NCBI GenBank assembly: GCA_035697545.1 | Contig: DASSCT010000177.1 | Coordinates: 1-19,780 of the forward strand | From: JACDAN01 sp035697545 | GTDB lineage: Bacteria; Actinomycetota; Thermoleophilia; Gaiellales; Gaiellaceae | DNA: 19,780 nucleotides | Direction: 5' to 3' | In this document: piece by piece, positions 8,118-15,079 of the stretch | How positions within the stretch are numbered: the first letter of the stretch is position 1 | How the letters are laid out: each line of letters begins with the position of its first letter | Program-made: the position numbers and the translations under genes | Notes under the pieces: model-generated | Database searches by the model: none | What the model saw: the letters and a program-made list of their open reading frames with translations, nothing else | What the model was told of the DNA's origin: nothing

Positions 8118-8123
8118 ATGATA
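8118..8123 (-). promoter_or_regulatory. Putative -10 element of the histidine kinase operon
   Basis: TATCAT on the minus strand ends 11 bases before GTG 8106, with TCAGG directly before the start codon. A near-leaderless transcript is implied. No convincing -35 is visible. Confidence 0.45.
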
Positions 8124-8325
8124 CGGCGCAATGCGGGGAAACGAGGGAGGCCCGCCGCTCGGGGGGGTCGGTACGGCGGGCGCTCCCCAGTGCTCACCGC
8201 GGATCGTGGCCAGGTACGCGCACCGCGGTTTGCGTCGCCCAGTGCCTGGACGCTACTCCGGGGCCTGCCGAAATCCAATAGGCCGACCGGCCCATCTTTT
8301 CAAAGGAGAAAAGGCGTTTCGGGGC

Positions 8326-8331
8326 TACGAT
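8326..8331 (+). promoter_or_regulatory. ispH: Putative leaderless -10 element of ispH
   Basis: TACGAT is followed by 6 bases and GTG 8338 (or 9 bases and the adjacent GTG 8341). The GGAG at 8305-8308 is 29 bases away and too far to be a ribosome-binding site. Confidence 0.55.
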
Positions 8332-8337
8332 GCGGCC

Positions 8338-9294
8338 GTGGTGGAGCGCGTCCTTCTCGCCTCGCCGCGCGGATACTGCGCGGGAGTGGAGCGTGCGGTG
8401 GAGACGGTCGAGCGTCTGCTCGACCTCCACGGCCCGCCGGTGTACGTACGCAAGCAGATCGTCCATAACTGGCACGTCGTCCGGGATCTCGAGGAGCGCG
8501 GCGCGATCTTCGTCGAGAGCGAGACCGAGGTGCCCGAGGGCGCAACCGTGGTGTTGTCGGCTCACGGAGTCGCGCCGTCCGTCTACGAGAACGCGGCGGC
8601 GCGTCGGCTGAATACGGTCGACGCGACGTGCCCGCTCGTAACCAAGGTGCACGTCGAGGCTCGCCGGTACGCCGCGGAGGGCTACACGATCGTCCTCATC
8701 GGGCACGAGGGGCACGAGGAGGTGATCGGGACGACCGGGGAGGCGCCCGACGCAATCGTCCTCGTTCAGACGGTCGAGGATGCGGAGCGGCTGGAGCTCG
8801 CCGACCCGCAACGGGTCGCGTACATCACGCAGACGACGCTTTCGGTCGACGAGACCGCCGACATCATCGGCGTGCTCCGGCACCGGTTTCCCTCGATACG
8901 GGCGCCAAAGCGGGACGACATCTGTTACGCGACCTCCAACCGGCAGTGGGCAGTAAAGGATCTCCTGGGCGCCGTCGATCTCCTGCTCGTGATCGGCTCG
9001 CGGAACTCGTCGAACTCGAACCGGCTGGTGGAGGTCGCGAGGGCCGGGGGCGTGGCGGCGCATCTGATCGACGACGAGACAGACATCGACGAGGGGTGGC
9101 TCGAGGGGATCCGGACGGTCGGGATCACGTCGGGCGCGTCCGCGCCGGAGAAGCTCGTCGGGCGGGTGTGCGACTGGTTCCACGAGCGAGGCGTACGGTC
9201 GATCGAGCCGTTCCAGTCGGTCCACGAAGACGTCGTCTTCCGGCTTCCGGTCGAGCTCCGGCGGGAGCTCGCGCTCGCCGAGGGCCAGCGGTAG
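8338..9294 (+). CDS. ispH: 4-hydroxy-3-methylbut-2-enyl diphosphate reductase IspH
   Basis: IspH is the last enzyme of the MEP pathway. It reduces HMBPP to isopentenyl and dimethylallyl diphosphate with an iron-sulfur cluster in the cytoplasm. The three cluster cysteines are visible: C14 in SPRGYCAGVERAV, C98 in DATCPLV and C196 in DDICYATSNRQ. Also present are the substrate-binding HNWHVV and SAHGV histidines, the GHEGHEEVIGTTG loop with the catalytic Glu, TQTTLSV, and the SRNSSNSNRL phosphate-binding block. From GTG 8338 the protein has 318 residues, the normal length. The frame is open upstream for about 200 bases, but those residues have no family character and the -10 hexamer lies just before this GTG. 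GTG 8341 is equally possible. The gene stands alone and converges on ileS. Confidence 0.96.
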   Translation: MVERVLLASPRGYCAGVERAVETVERLLDLHGPPVYVRKQIVHNWHVVRDLEERGAIFVESETEVPEGATVVLSAHGVAPSVYENAAARRLNTVDATCPLVTKVHVEARRYAAEGYTIVLIGHEGHEEVIGTTGEAPDAIVLVQTVEDAERLELADPQRVAYITQTTLSVDETADIIGVLRHRFPSIRAPKRDDICYATSNRQWAVKDLLGAVDLLLVIGSRNSSNSNRLVEVARAGGVAAHLIDDETDIDEGWLEGIRTVGITSGASAPEKLVGRVCDWFHERGVRSIEPFQSVHEDVVFRLPVELRRELALAEGQR

Positions 9295-9331
9295 CCGGAC
9301 TTCGTCCGGGGTCAGACCCGTCACGGTTTTT
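9295..9331 (+). terminator. Possible terminator downstream of ispH
   Basis: CCGGAC-TTC-GTCCGG (9295-9309) directly follows the ispH stop. A second small palindrome, GGGTCAGACCC, comes next and a T5 run ends at 9331. The stem is short and is separated from the T run by 17 bases, so termination is only moderately supported. The remaining bases to the ileS stop (9332-9446) show nothing recognisable. Confidence 0.4.
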
Positions 9332-9446
9332 CCACAAAGGCTCGGACCGCCCGAATGCAGCTCCCCGCCGTTGTCCGAACCCGCGGAGGACGCCGTGACC
9401 CCGGCTGGGGAGGCGCTGCGGTCGCGCCCCTTCGTCCGAGGAGGCG

Positions 9447-12400
9447 CTACGCCTTGGCGATCTGGGGCTCGGCGCTGCCGCCGTCGACGCGGATCTCGAT
9501 GGCCAGCACCTCGCTCTTGATCCAGTCCTCGTGCGTAAGCAGCGCGGCATCGTCGGCGGGGAGCGTCACGACGATCCGGTCTGTCAGCTCGAGCCCCGCT
9601 TCGCGGCGCTTGAGGTTCAGCTGGTGGATCAGATCGAGCACTCGGCCCTCCAGCAGGAGCTCCTCGTCGAGCCTCGTGTCGAGCGCGACCGTCACACCAC
9701 TCTCTGACGCGAGCGCCCAGCCCTCCTTGCCCCGACGCTCGATCAGCACCTCGTCCGGGCTGAGCTCATGCCCTGCGACGCGGAAACCGCCGTCGAACTG
9801 CTCGAACTCCCCTGCCGCCAGCGCCGCCCGCACCCCACCGAGCTCTTTCCCGAGCCGCGGCCCAAGGAGAGGAAGGTTTGGCCGAACCACGACCTCCTCG
9901 GCTTCGACCTCGCCGTGCTCGACATCCTTCACCCGCAGCTCCTCGCGAACTTCGTCGAGGTAGGCCCCGGGCAGCGTCGCACCATGCAGAACGAGCCGGC
10001 GCAAGGGCTGCCGCAGCTTCAGGCCGGAAGCTGCCCGCGCCTGGCGGCCGAGCTCGACGACCCGACGAGCCTCGCCCAGCTCGCGCAGCAGCGTGTCGTC
10101 CCGAAGAGCCTCGTCCCGTTCGGGCCAGCCGGCGAGGAACACCGACTCGGGCGCCTTTTCCGCAGGAGCGACCAGCGTCCTCCAGAGCTCCTCGGCGAGA
10201 AACGGCATCACCGGCGCGATCACGCGAATGGACTGCAGCAACGCGTGCCATAGCGTCCCGAAGGCCGCCTCGTCATACGAGTAGAACCGACGCCGCGACC
10301 TCCGGATGTACCAGTTGGACAGGTCGTCGACGAAGCTCTCGAACGACGCGACGATCCCCGGCGTCCAGAAGCGCTCGTACTCGCGCTCCGCCTCCTCGAC
10401 CAGCTGCTCGGTCCGGGCGAGAAGCCACCGATCCAGAGGCCGCTCGGCCGCCGGCACCCCGCCCCACTGGGGCCGGAACCCCTCGATGTTCCCGTAGGTG
10501 ACGAAGAACGAGACCGAGTTCCAGAAGGTGAGCAGGCGGCGCTTGACGTCGTCCGCCGGGCCGTAGCCGAAGTTGATGTTCTGGCTCGGCACGACCTCGG
10601 AGAAGAGCCAGCGGACGATGTCGGCTCCCATCCGCTCGATCGCCTCGTCCGCGGAGATCGCATTTCCCCACGACTTGTGCATCTCGCGCCCGGTCTCGTC
10701 GCGGACCCGCTCGTACGCCAGCACCTGCCGGTACGGCGAGCGCCCGTCCAGCGTCACGGACATGAACGACAGGGAGTAGAACCAGAGCCGGATCTGCTCT
10801 CGGCTCTCCGACACCCAGTCAGCCGGGAACCACTGCTCCCAGTACGCGTGATCCGGCAGATCGGCTCCCGTCAGCCCCGAGGCCGCACCGGTCCCGTAGC
10901 CGCCGCGCACCCACTTCTGGTTCCGCCACCCGAGCGACGAGAACGCGACGATGCCGGCGTCGAGCCACGCATCGCCGACCTCGGGGATCCGTCGGACCTC
11001 CTCGCCGCACTCCTCGCAGCGAATGAGCACATCGTCGATCCAGGGACGGTGCAGCTCTCGCAGCCCTTCGAGACCCGAGGTCGCCCGCTCCTCGAGCTCT
11101 GCGCGGGAGCCAATCACGTTCAAATGGCCGCAGCGACAGGGATAGAAGGGCAGCGGCAGGCCGAAGTAGCGCTTGCGCGAGATGTTCCAGTCGCCCATGT
11201 TCCGAAGCCAGTCGTCCATCCGCTTGGAGTAGAAGCCCGGCGTCCAATCGACCGTGGAGTTCGCGTCGAGCAGCGGCTGGCGGATCTCGTCGCACGAGAT
11301 GAACCAGTCGTCGACGACGCGGAAGACGAGCGGGGTCTTGCACCGCCAGCACGTCGGATAGCGGTGCACGATCCGCCCGGCCTCGACGAGCAGCTCACGC
11401 CGGAAGAGCTCCTCGATCACCGGCTCTTCGACCTCGTCCGTCGAGAGCCCTGTGAAGATCCCGTAGCCCTCGACGAAGACTCCCGCCTCGTCGATCGGCG
11501 ACAGCACCGGTAGCCCGTGGATGCGCGAGAGCTCGAAGTCCTCGGCGCCTGCCCCCGGCGCGATATGGACGATCCCCGTGCCTTCGTCGAGCGAGACCTC
11601 GTCCCAGGGAATCACCCGGTGGACGACGCCCTGCTGGGCGTCGAGATCGTCGAACGGGCCTTGGTACTCCAGCCCGACGAGCTCCTCGCCCAGCATGGTC
11701 TTCTGGAAGGGACCCCCTCCGGCCAGCTCCCGCGCGAGCCAGCCGCCGTCCTCCCGAAGCACGTACTCCGCGTCAGGCTTGACTGCCGCGGCGACGTTCG
11801 CCGGCAAGGTCCAGGGCGTCGTCGTCCAGACGACCAGCGACTCCCCCTCGCGTTCCTTCAGCGGAAAGCGCACGAACAGGGACGGGTGCTCGAGTTCCTT
11901 GTAGTTCTCCTCACCAGCCTGCTCGTGCTGCGAGAGCGAGGTGCCGCAGCGCGGACACCACTGCGTCGAGCGGTGGCCCTTGTAGAGCCAGCCGCGGCGC
12001 TGAACCTCTTTGAGGAAGCGCCAGATGTACTCGATGTTCGTGTCCGAGAAGGTGTAGTAGCTCGAGGGCCAGTCCATCCACATCCCGAGCCGGCGCGACT
12101 GCTCGGCGATCACGCCCGAGAAATGGGCGACGCGCTCCTTGCAGCGCTCCGCAAACGCCGCGAGGCCGTACTCCTCGATCTCCCGCTTGGAGTTCAGCCC
12201 GAGCGCCTTCTCGACCTCGACCTCGACCCAGAGCCCCTGACAGTCGAACCCATTCTGGTACCGCTGGTCGAAGCCGCGGAGCGCCTTGTAGCGCTGGAAG
12301 ACGTCCTTCAGCGTCCGCCCCCAGGCGTGGTGGACGCCCATCGGCCCGTTCGCCGTGATCGGCCCGTCGATAAAGCTCCACCGTGGGCCACCGGCGTTCT

Positions 12401-12512
12401 GCTCGCGCAGGCGGTCGAAGATCCGCTCGCTGTCCCACCACTCCAGGATCTCCTGCTCGAGCCCGGGGTGATCGGGAACAGAGGGCAGTGGCTTGAAGAC
12501 TTGATCGGCCAC
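9447..12512 (-). CDS. ileS: Isoleucyl-tRNA synthetase
   Basis: This class I synthetase charges tRNA-Ile with isoleucine. From GTG 12512 it has 1021 residues. The HIGH-type signature is GPMGVHHAWGRT (HHAW at 61-64). The editing (CP1) domain contains VVWTTTPWTLPANVA and GTGIVHIAPGAGAEDF. The family-specific blocks YPTCWRCKTPL, DWFISCDEIR, WNISRKRYFGLPLPFYPC and GDAWLDAGIVAFS are clear. The KMSKS-type loop reads REMHKSWGNAI (M611, K613), so the first Lys is replaced while the catalytic second Lys is kept. Cys pairs CRCG and CEEC in the insertion and the long C-terminal region fit the type-2 (archaeal/eukaryal-like) IleS group. The start is set by a TAAAAT hexamer 7 bases before GTG 12512; an upstream GTG at 12542 would add ten residues containing that promoter. 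It is divergent from trxA. Confidence 0.96.
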   Translation of the reverse strand: MADQVFKPLPSVPDHPGLEQEILEWWDSERIFDRLREQNAGGPRWSFIDGPITANGPMGVHHAWGRTLKDVFQRYKALRGFDQRYQNGFDCQGLWVEVEVEKALGLNSKREIEEYGLAAFAERCKERVAHFSGVIAEQSRRLGMWMDWPSSYYTFSDTNIEYIWRFLKEVQRRGWLYKGHRSTQWCPRCGTSLSQHEQAGEENYKELEHPSLFVRFPLKEREGESLVVWTTTPWTLPANVAAAVKPDAEYVLREDGGWLARELAGGGPFQKTMLGEELVGLEYQGPFDDLDAQQGVVHRVIPWDEVSLDEGTGIVHIAPGAGAEDFELSRIHGLPVLSPIDEAGVFVEGYGIFTGLSTDEVEEPVIEELFRRELLVEAGRIVHRYPTCWRCKTPLVFRVVDDWFISCDEIRQPLLDANSTVDWTPGFYSKRMDDWLRNMGDWNISRKRYFGLPLPFYPCRCGHLNVIGSRAELEERATSGLEGLRELHRPWIDDVLIRCEECGEEVRRIPEVGDAWLDAGIVAFSSLGWRNQKWVRGGYGTGAASGLTGADLPDHAYWEQWFPADWVSESREQIRLWFYSLSFMSVTLDGRSPYRQVLAYERVRDETGREMHKSWGNAISADEAIERMGADIVRWLFSEVVPSQNINFGYGPADDVKRRLLTFWNSVSFFVTYGNIEGFRPQWGGVPAAERPLDRWLLARTEQLVEEAEREYERFWTPGIVASFESFVDDLSNWYIRRSRRRFYSYDEAAFGTLWHALLQSIRVIAPVMPFLAEELWRTLVAPAEKAPESVFLAGWPERDEALRDDTLLRELGEARRVVELGRQARAASGLKLRQPLRRLVLHGATLPGAYLDEVREELRVKDVEHGEVEAEEVVVRPNLPLLGPRLGKELGGVRAALAAGEFEQFDGGFRVAGHELSPDEVLIERRGKEGWALASESGVTVALDTRLDEELLLEGRVLDLIHQLNLKRREAGLELTDRIVVTLPADDAALLTHEDWIKSEVLAIEIRVDGGSAEPQIAKA

Positions 12513-12519
12513 GTGTTCG

Positions 12520-12525
12520 ATTTTA
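12520..12525 (-). promoter_or_regulatory. ileS: Putative leaderless -10 element of ileS
   Basis: TAAAAT on the minus strand is followed by 7 bases and GTG 12512. This near-consensus hexamer decides the start against the upstream in-frame GTG 12542. No ribosome-binding site precedes GTG 12512. Confidence 0.6.
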
Positions 12526-12560
12526 CGGAGGGGCGGGAACACGTCAGCCGTCCGGCTCGT

Positions 12561-12589
12561 TAGCCTCTCCGAACCTCATTTCGAAAGGA
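12561..12589 (+). promoter_or_regulatory. trxA -10 element and ribosome-binding site
   Basis: TAGCCT (12561-12566) fits the TANNNT pattern, and AAAGGA (12584-12589) lies 6 bases before ATG 12596. Unlike most neighbours, this gene has a short leader with a good Shine-Dalgarno sequence. Confidence 0.5.
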
Positions 12590-12595
12590 ATCCGA

Positions 12596-12928
12596 ATGTC
12601 TCAAGCACAGTCCGTCACGGGAGCGACCTTCGACCAGGAGGTCCTTTCATCTGACACGCCCGTCCTCGTCGACTTTTGGGCGGAGTGGTGTCAGCCCTGC
12701 CTGCTCGTCGAGCCCGCGCTCGAGAAGATCGCGGAGGAGCGCAGCGGCGAGCTGAAGCTCGTCAAGGTCAACATCGACGAGGAACAGGACCTCGCCATGC
12801 GCTATGGGATCGCCTCGATCCCGGCGATGGTGCTCTTCAAGGACGGCGAGCCTGCGGCAGCCGCCATCGGCGCGCAGCCGAAGTCGGCGCTCGAGCGTTC
12901 GCTCGGCCTCGAGCCCGTCGAGGCCTAA
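12596..12928 (+). CDS. Thioredoxin with WCQPC active site
   Basis: The 110-residue protein has a single thioredoxin fold and acts as a cytoplasmic dithiol reductant. VLVDFWAEWCQPCLLVEP places the redox pair at C32 and C35, and the cis-proline is P76 in ASIPAMVLF. Length and flanking residues match classical Trx1, but the canonical WCGPC is WCQPC, with Gln replacing Gly between the cysteines, and the usual K-M after it is LL. Such a change can shift redox potential or partner choice. The start ATG 12596 is supported by AAAGGA 6 bases upstream. A lipid-kinase gene follows closely and may be cotranscribed. Whether this is the main thioredoxin of the cell or a specialised paralogue cannot be told here. 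Confidence 0.92.
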   Translation: MSQAQSVTGATFDQEVLSSDTPVLVDFWAEWCQPCLLVEPALEKIAEERSGELKLVKVNIDEEQDLAMRYGIASIPAMVLFKDGEPAAAAIGAQPKSALERSLGLEPVEA

Positions 12929-12938
12929 CCCACCGCTT

Positions 12939-13736
12939 CTGGGCGGTTTTCTCGTCATCAATCCCCGCTCGGGGAGCGGGAGGCCGTCGCCCGAGGAGCT
13001 TGCCGAGGAGGCGGGTCGCCGCAGTGTCGCAGCCCGCATTCTCGGGTCCGACGACGATCCCGCTGAGCTCGCACTAGCGGCCGAGGCCGACGTTCTCGGC
13101 GTTGCCGGCGGAGACGGTTCACTCGCGCCTGTCGCGGAGGCCGCGCTCGAGCGCGGCCTGCCATTCGTCTGCATCCCGTACGGCACCCGGAACCACTTCG
13201 CGCGCGACCTCGGGCTCGAGCCGGACGATCCGGTCGAGGCACTGGACGCCTTCGAAGGGTCGGAGCAGCGGGTCGACGTCGGCCGCATCGGCGACCGGCT
13301 CTTCATGAACAACGTTTCCCTCGGGCTCTACGCGCAGCTCGTTCACGAGCGCGAGAGCCACCGGCGGCGCAGAAACGCCTTTGCGCAGCTCCGCGCGCTG
13401 TCGCTCCTCGCCAGAAATCCGCGCGGGATCCGGCTCTCGGTGGACGGCAAGGACGTCGACGCCCACGTCGCATTGGTCGCAGTGAACGCGTACAAGCTCG
13501 AGCTGTTTTCCCTCGTGGAGCGGGAGCGACTCGACGCGGGACGCCTGTTCCTATACCTCGCCCACGGCTGGCGGCCGCACGAATGGGAGGAGCGAAGCTG
13601 CGAACGGCTGATGATCGACGCCGGCGGTCACCACATCGATGCGGCGATCGACGGCGAGCCGACCGCTCTGGAGACGCCGCTCGACTTCTCGATCGAACCG
13701 CGGGCCCTACGCGTCCTCGTTCCCGCGCCAGGCTGA
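12939..13736 (+). CDS. Diacylglycerol kinase-fold lipid kinase (YegS/DgkB-like)
   Basis: The product belongs to the DAGK catalytic family, which phosphorylates lipid alcohols such as diacylglycerol using ATP. It opens with GGFLVINPRSGSGRPS, carries the nucleotide-binding GGDGS at 57-61 and the block PYGTRNHFARDLGL near 80-93, then VDVGRIGDRLFMNNVSLGLYAQLV and a C-terminal beta-domain with DGEP. The length, about 265 residues, is slightly short for the family (about 290-300). The start is uncertain: no ATG, GTG or TTG lies near the conserved N-terminus in this frame, and CTG 12939 is the best candidate. An ATG at 12804 would add 45 residues of trxA antisense-like frame without family character. 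Its 3' end overlaps the convergent Nudix gene by 30 bases. Confidence 0.82.
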   Translation: MGGFLVINPRSGSGRPSPEELAEEAGRRSVAARILGSDDDPAELALAAEADVLGVAGGDGSLAPVAEAALERGLPFVCIPYGTRNHFARDLGLEPDDPVEALDAFEGSEQRVDVGRIGDRLFMNNVSLGLYAQLVHERESHRRRRNAFAQLRALSLLARNPRGIRLSVDGKDVDAHVALVAVNAYKLELFSLVERERLDAGRLFLYLAHGWRPHEWEERSCERLMIDAGGHHIDAAIDGEPTALETPLDFSIEPRALRVLVPAPG

Positions 13737-14222
13737 CAGCACCTCCGGGATGTGCGCGAAGGCGAGCTCGCCGAGCGGGACCTCGTCAGCCCGGAACCAC
13801 CGGAACTCGGCCACGTCGTCGGCCGGCGTCGGCGCTCCCTCCGCGAGGCGGGCCGTGTAGTAGATGTTCAGCGTCGCCACGACCCGGCCGCGGTACTCGT
13901 AGCGGTCCATCCAAATTCCCAGGAGGCGCTCGTCGCCGACCTCGATGCCTGCCTCCTCGCGGAGCTCCCGCCGCAGGCCGTCGAGCGGATGCTCGCCCTC
14001 CTCGAGGAAGCCGCCCGGCAGGTCCCACTTGCCGGCGAACGGATCATTCGCGCGTTTGGCGAGGAGCACGCGGGCCTCGTCGTCCACGACCAGCCCGGAC
14101 GAAGTGGGCTTCGAGTGCGCGTAGGTGCTGAAGCCACACTCGGGACACTCGAACCGGCCGTCGTCCGCCGTGACCGGCGTGGCACAGACGGGGCAGTGTC
14201 TCCAGTCGTCGAGCTCGCCCAC
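13707..14222 (-). CDS. Zinc-ribbon Nudix hydrolase
   Basis: From GTG 14222 the protein has 171 residues. An N-terminal zinc ribbon (C10, C13, C26, C29 in HCPVC and FECPEC) precedes a Nudix domain. The Nudix box GX5EX7REUXEEXGU is complete at residues 71-93, ending RRELREEAGI. This arrangement recalls NudC-type and related zinc-ribbon Nudix proteins that hydrolyse nucleoside-diphosphate derivatives such as NADH or ADP-ribose. The NudC substrate motif is not evident, so the substrate is open. The start is set by TATTGT 6 bases upstream; an in-frame ATG at 14255 is the alternative and would overlap the divergent cNMP gene. Its 3' end overlaps the lipid-kinase gene by 30 bases. Confidence 0.88.
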   Translation of the reverse strand: MGELDDWRHCPVCATPVTADDGRFECPECGFSTYAHSKPTSSGLVVDDEARVLLAKRANDPFAGKWDLPGGFLEEGEHPLDGLRRELREEAGIEVGDERLLGIWMDRYEYRGRVVATLNIYYTARLAEGAPTPADDVAEFRWFRADEVPLGELAFAHIPEVLSAWRGNEDA

Positions 14223-14240
14223 GCGGCAACAATAGGAGGG
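14223..14240. promoter_or_regulatory. 18-bp divergent promoter shared by the Nudix and cNMP-binding genes
   Basis: Only 18 bases separate GTG 14222 (minus) from ATG 14241 (plus). On the minus strand TATTGT is followed by 6 bases and the GTG. On the plus strand AACAAT, overlapping its complement, is followed by 7 bases and the ATG. The AGGAGG at 14234-14239 touches the ATG and is too close for normal Shine-Dalgarno use. Confidence 0.45.
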
Positions 14241-14612
14241 ATGTCGCCCAGACATGTCCCAGCATCGGTTACCGAGCTCTCCCGCATCGGGCTGCTCGCC
14301 GGACTTCCGGGCGAGCAGCTGCTGAAGCTCGCGGGACGCATGCGGCGCGACGAGCTCGGCCCAGGAGCGCCTGTCGTCTGGGAGGGGGAAGGTGGCGACC
14401 GCTTCTATGTCGTCCTCAACGGGCTCCTCTCGGTCACCCAGTCCGAGCGCGGGCTGCGCGGGATTCTCAAGCCTGGGGACTACTTCGGCGAGGTCGCGCT
14501 CGCCATGGACATCCCGCGGACGGCCAGCGTCTCGCCGATGACGCCGGTGACGCTGGCCAGCTGCGACCGCGAGACCTTCGACGAGTTCATCCGGCCCCTC
14601 TTCTCGGACTAG
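14241..14612 (+). CDS. Stand-alone cyclic nucleotide-binding domain protein
   Basis: The 123-residue protein is a single cNMP-binding domain of the Crp/PKA fold. SRIGLLAGLPGEQLLKLAGRM is the leading helix, then VWEGEGGDRFYVVLNGLLSV and KPGDYFGEVALAMDIPRTASV. The phosphate-binding cassette GEVALAMDIPRTAS has the Glu and the Arg that contact the cyclic phosphate ring. The protein ends at the C-helix (RETFDEFIRPLFSD) with no helix-turn-helix, so it is not a typical Crp regulator. It may act on a partner protein; the ligand (cAMP, cGMP or neither) is unproven. It is divergent from the Nudix gene, and its TAG overlaps the SRPBCC TAG in a shared CTAG. Confidence 0.87.
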   Translation: MSPRHVPASVTELSRIGLLAGLPGEQLLKLAGRMRRDELGPGAPVVWEGEGGDRFYVVLNGLLSVTQSERGLRGILKPGDYFGEVALAMDIPRTASVSPMTPVTLASCDRETFDEFIRPLFSD

Positions 14613-15079
14613 CTCCCCATGTCCCCGGTGATCCAGGGATCGACTCCGGGATCGCCGCCACCCGCCGCGACGCCGAGTCGCTCGAGGTAGTGGTCCCACC
14701 CGTGGGCGTGTGACTGCGCCGACTCTTCGCTCGGCAGCCCGTGGTGGCGGAACCGCAAGGTCGTTCCATCGTCCGTCGGGATCAGCTCGATCTCGATCGT
14801 CGTGGAACCGGGCGCAACGCTGCTCATGCCGCCGGGCTCCCAGCCCCAGGTGTGGACGAGCCGGCGCGGCGGGTCGAGCTCCACGAACTCGCCGACGGCA
14901 GTCTCGCCGGGAATGACCTCGACGCGGTAGAGCCCGCCCGGGCGCGGATCGAGCGTCGCGGCTTGCCCCATCCAGCGCGTCGCCTTCCCAGGGTCGACGA
15001 GGAACTCCCAGACGGTCTCCGGGCTCGCGGCGATCGCGATCTCCCGCTCGACGGCGGTGGTCTCAGCTGTCTTTTCCAT
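14609..15079 (-). CDS. SRPBCC (AHSA1-like) domain protein
   Basis: The 156-residue protein is a START/Bet v 1-like SRPBCC domain of the AHSA1 group. It begins after a short tail with VEREIAIAASPETVWEFLVDP, followed by RWMGQAATLDPRPGGLYRVEV, GEFVELDPPRRLVHTWGWE, TTIEIELIPTDDGTTLRFRH and a C-terminal helix (GWDHYLERLGVA). These proteins form a hydrophobic pocket for small ligands; the ligand is unknown. ATG 15079 has GGGAGA a few bases upstream. The gene overlaps the end of the ArsR-type gene by 17 bases. ArsR-SRPBCC pairs of this kind are common in actinobacteria, with the regulator controlling the pair. Confidence 0.9.
   Translation of the reverse strand: MEKTAETTAVEREIAIAASPETVWEFLVDPGKATRWMGQAATLDPRPGGLYRVEVIPGETAVGEFVELDPPRRLVHTWGWEPGGMSSVAPGSTTIEIELIPTDDGTTLRFRHHGLPSEESAQSHAHGWDHYLERLGVAAGGGDPGVDPWITGDMGS

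Larger units (their letters stand above)
8107..8337. other. Divergent intergenic region between the histidine kinase and ispH
   Basis: This 231-bp region holds no convincing coding frame. It contains an inverted repeat CCCGCCG (8151-8157) / CGGCGGG (8174-8180) around a G7 run, a direct repeat CACCGCGG (8195-8202 and 8221-8228), and a small AT-rich hairpin CTTTTC (8296-8301) / GAAAAG (8308-8313) just upstream of the ispH -10 element. These could be operator sites, but no known regulator box is recognised. Confidence 0.4.

Noticed and set aside
8194..9324. 376-residue minus-strand open frame
   Set aside because: It is antisense to ispH, which has all three cluster cysteines; no domain character.
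12513..12542. Upstream GTG 12542 as the ileS start
   Set aside because: The extra ten codons contain the TAAAAT -10 hexamer and have no family similarity; GTG 12512 has the typical leaderless spacing.
11517..12563. 348-residue plus-strand open frame
   Set aside because: It is antisense to ileS; composition reflects the opposite strand and no motif is recognised.
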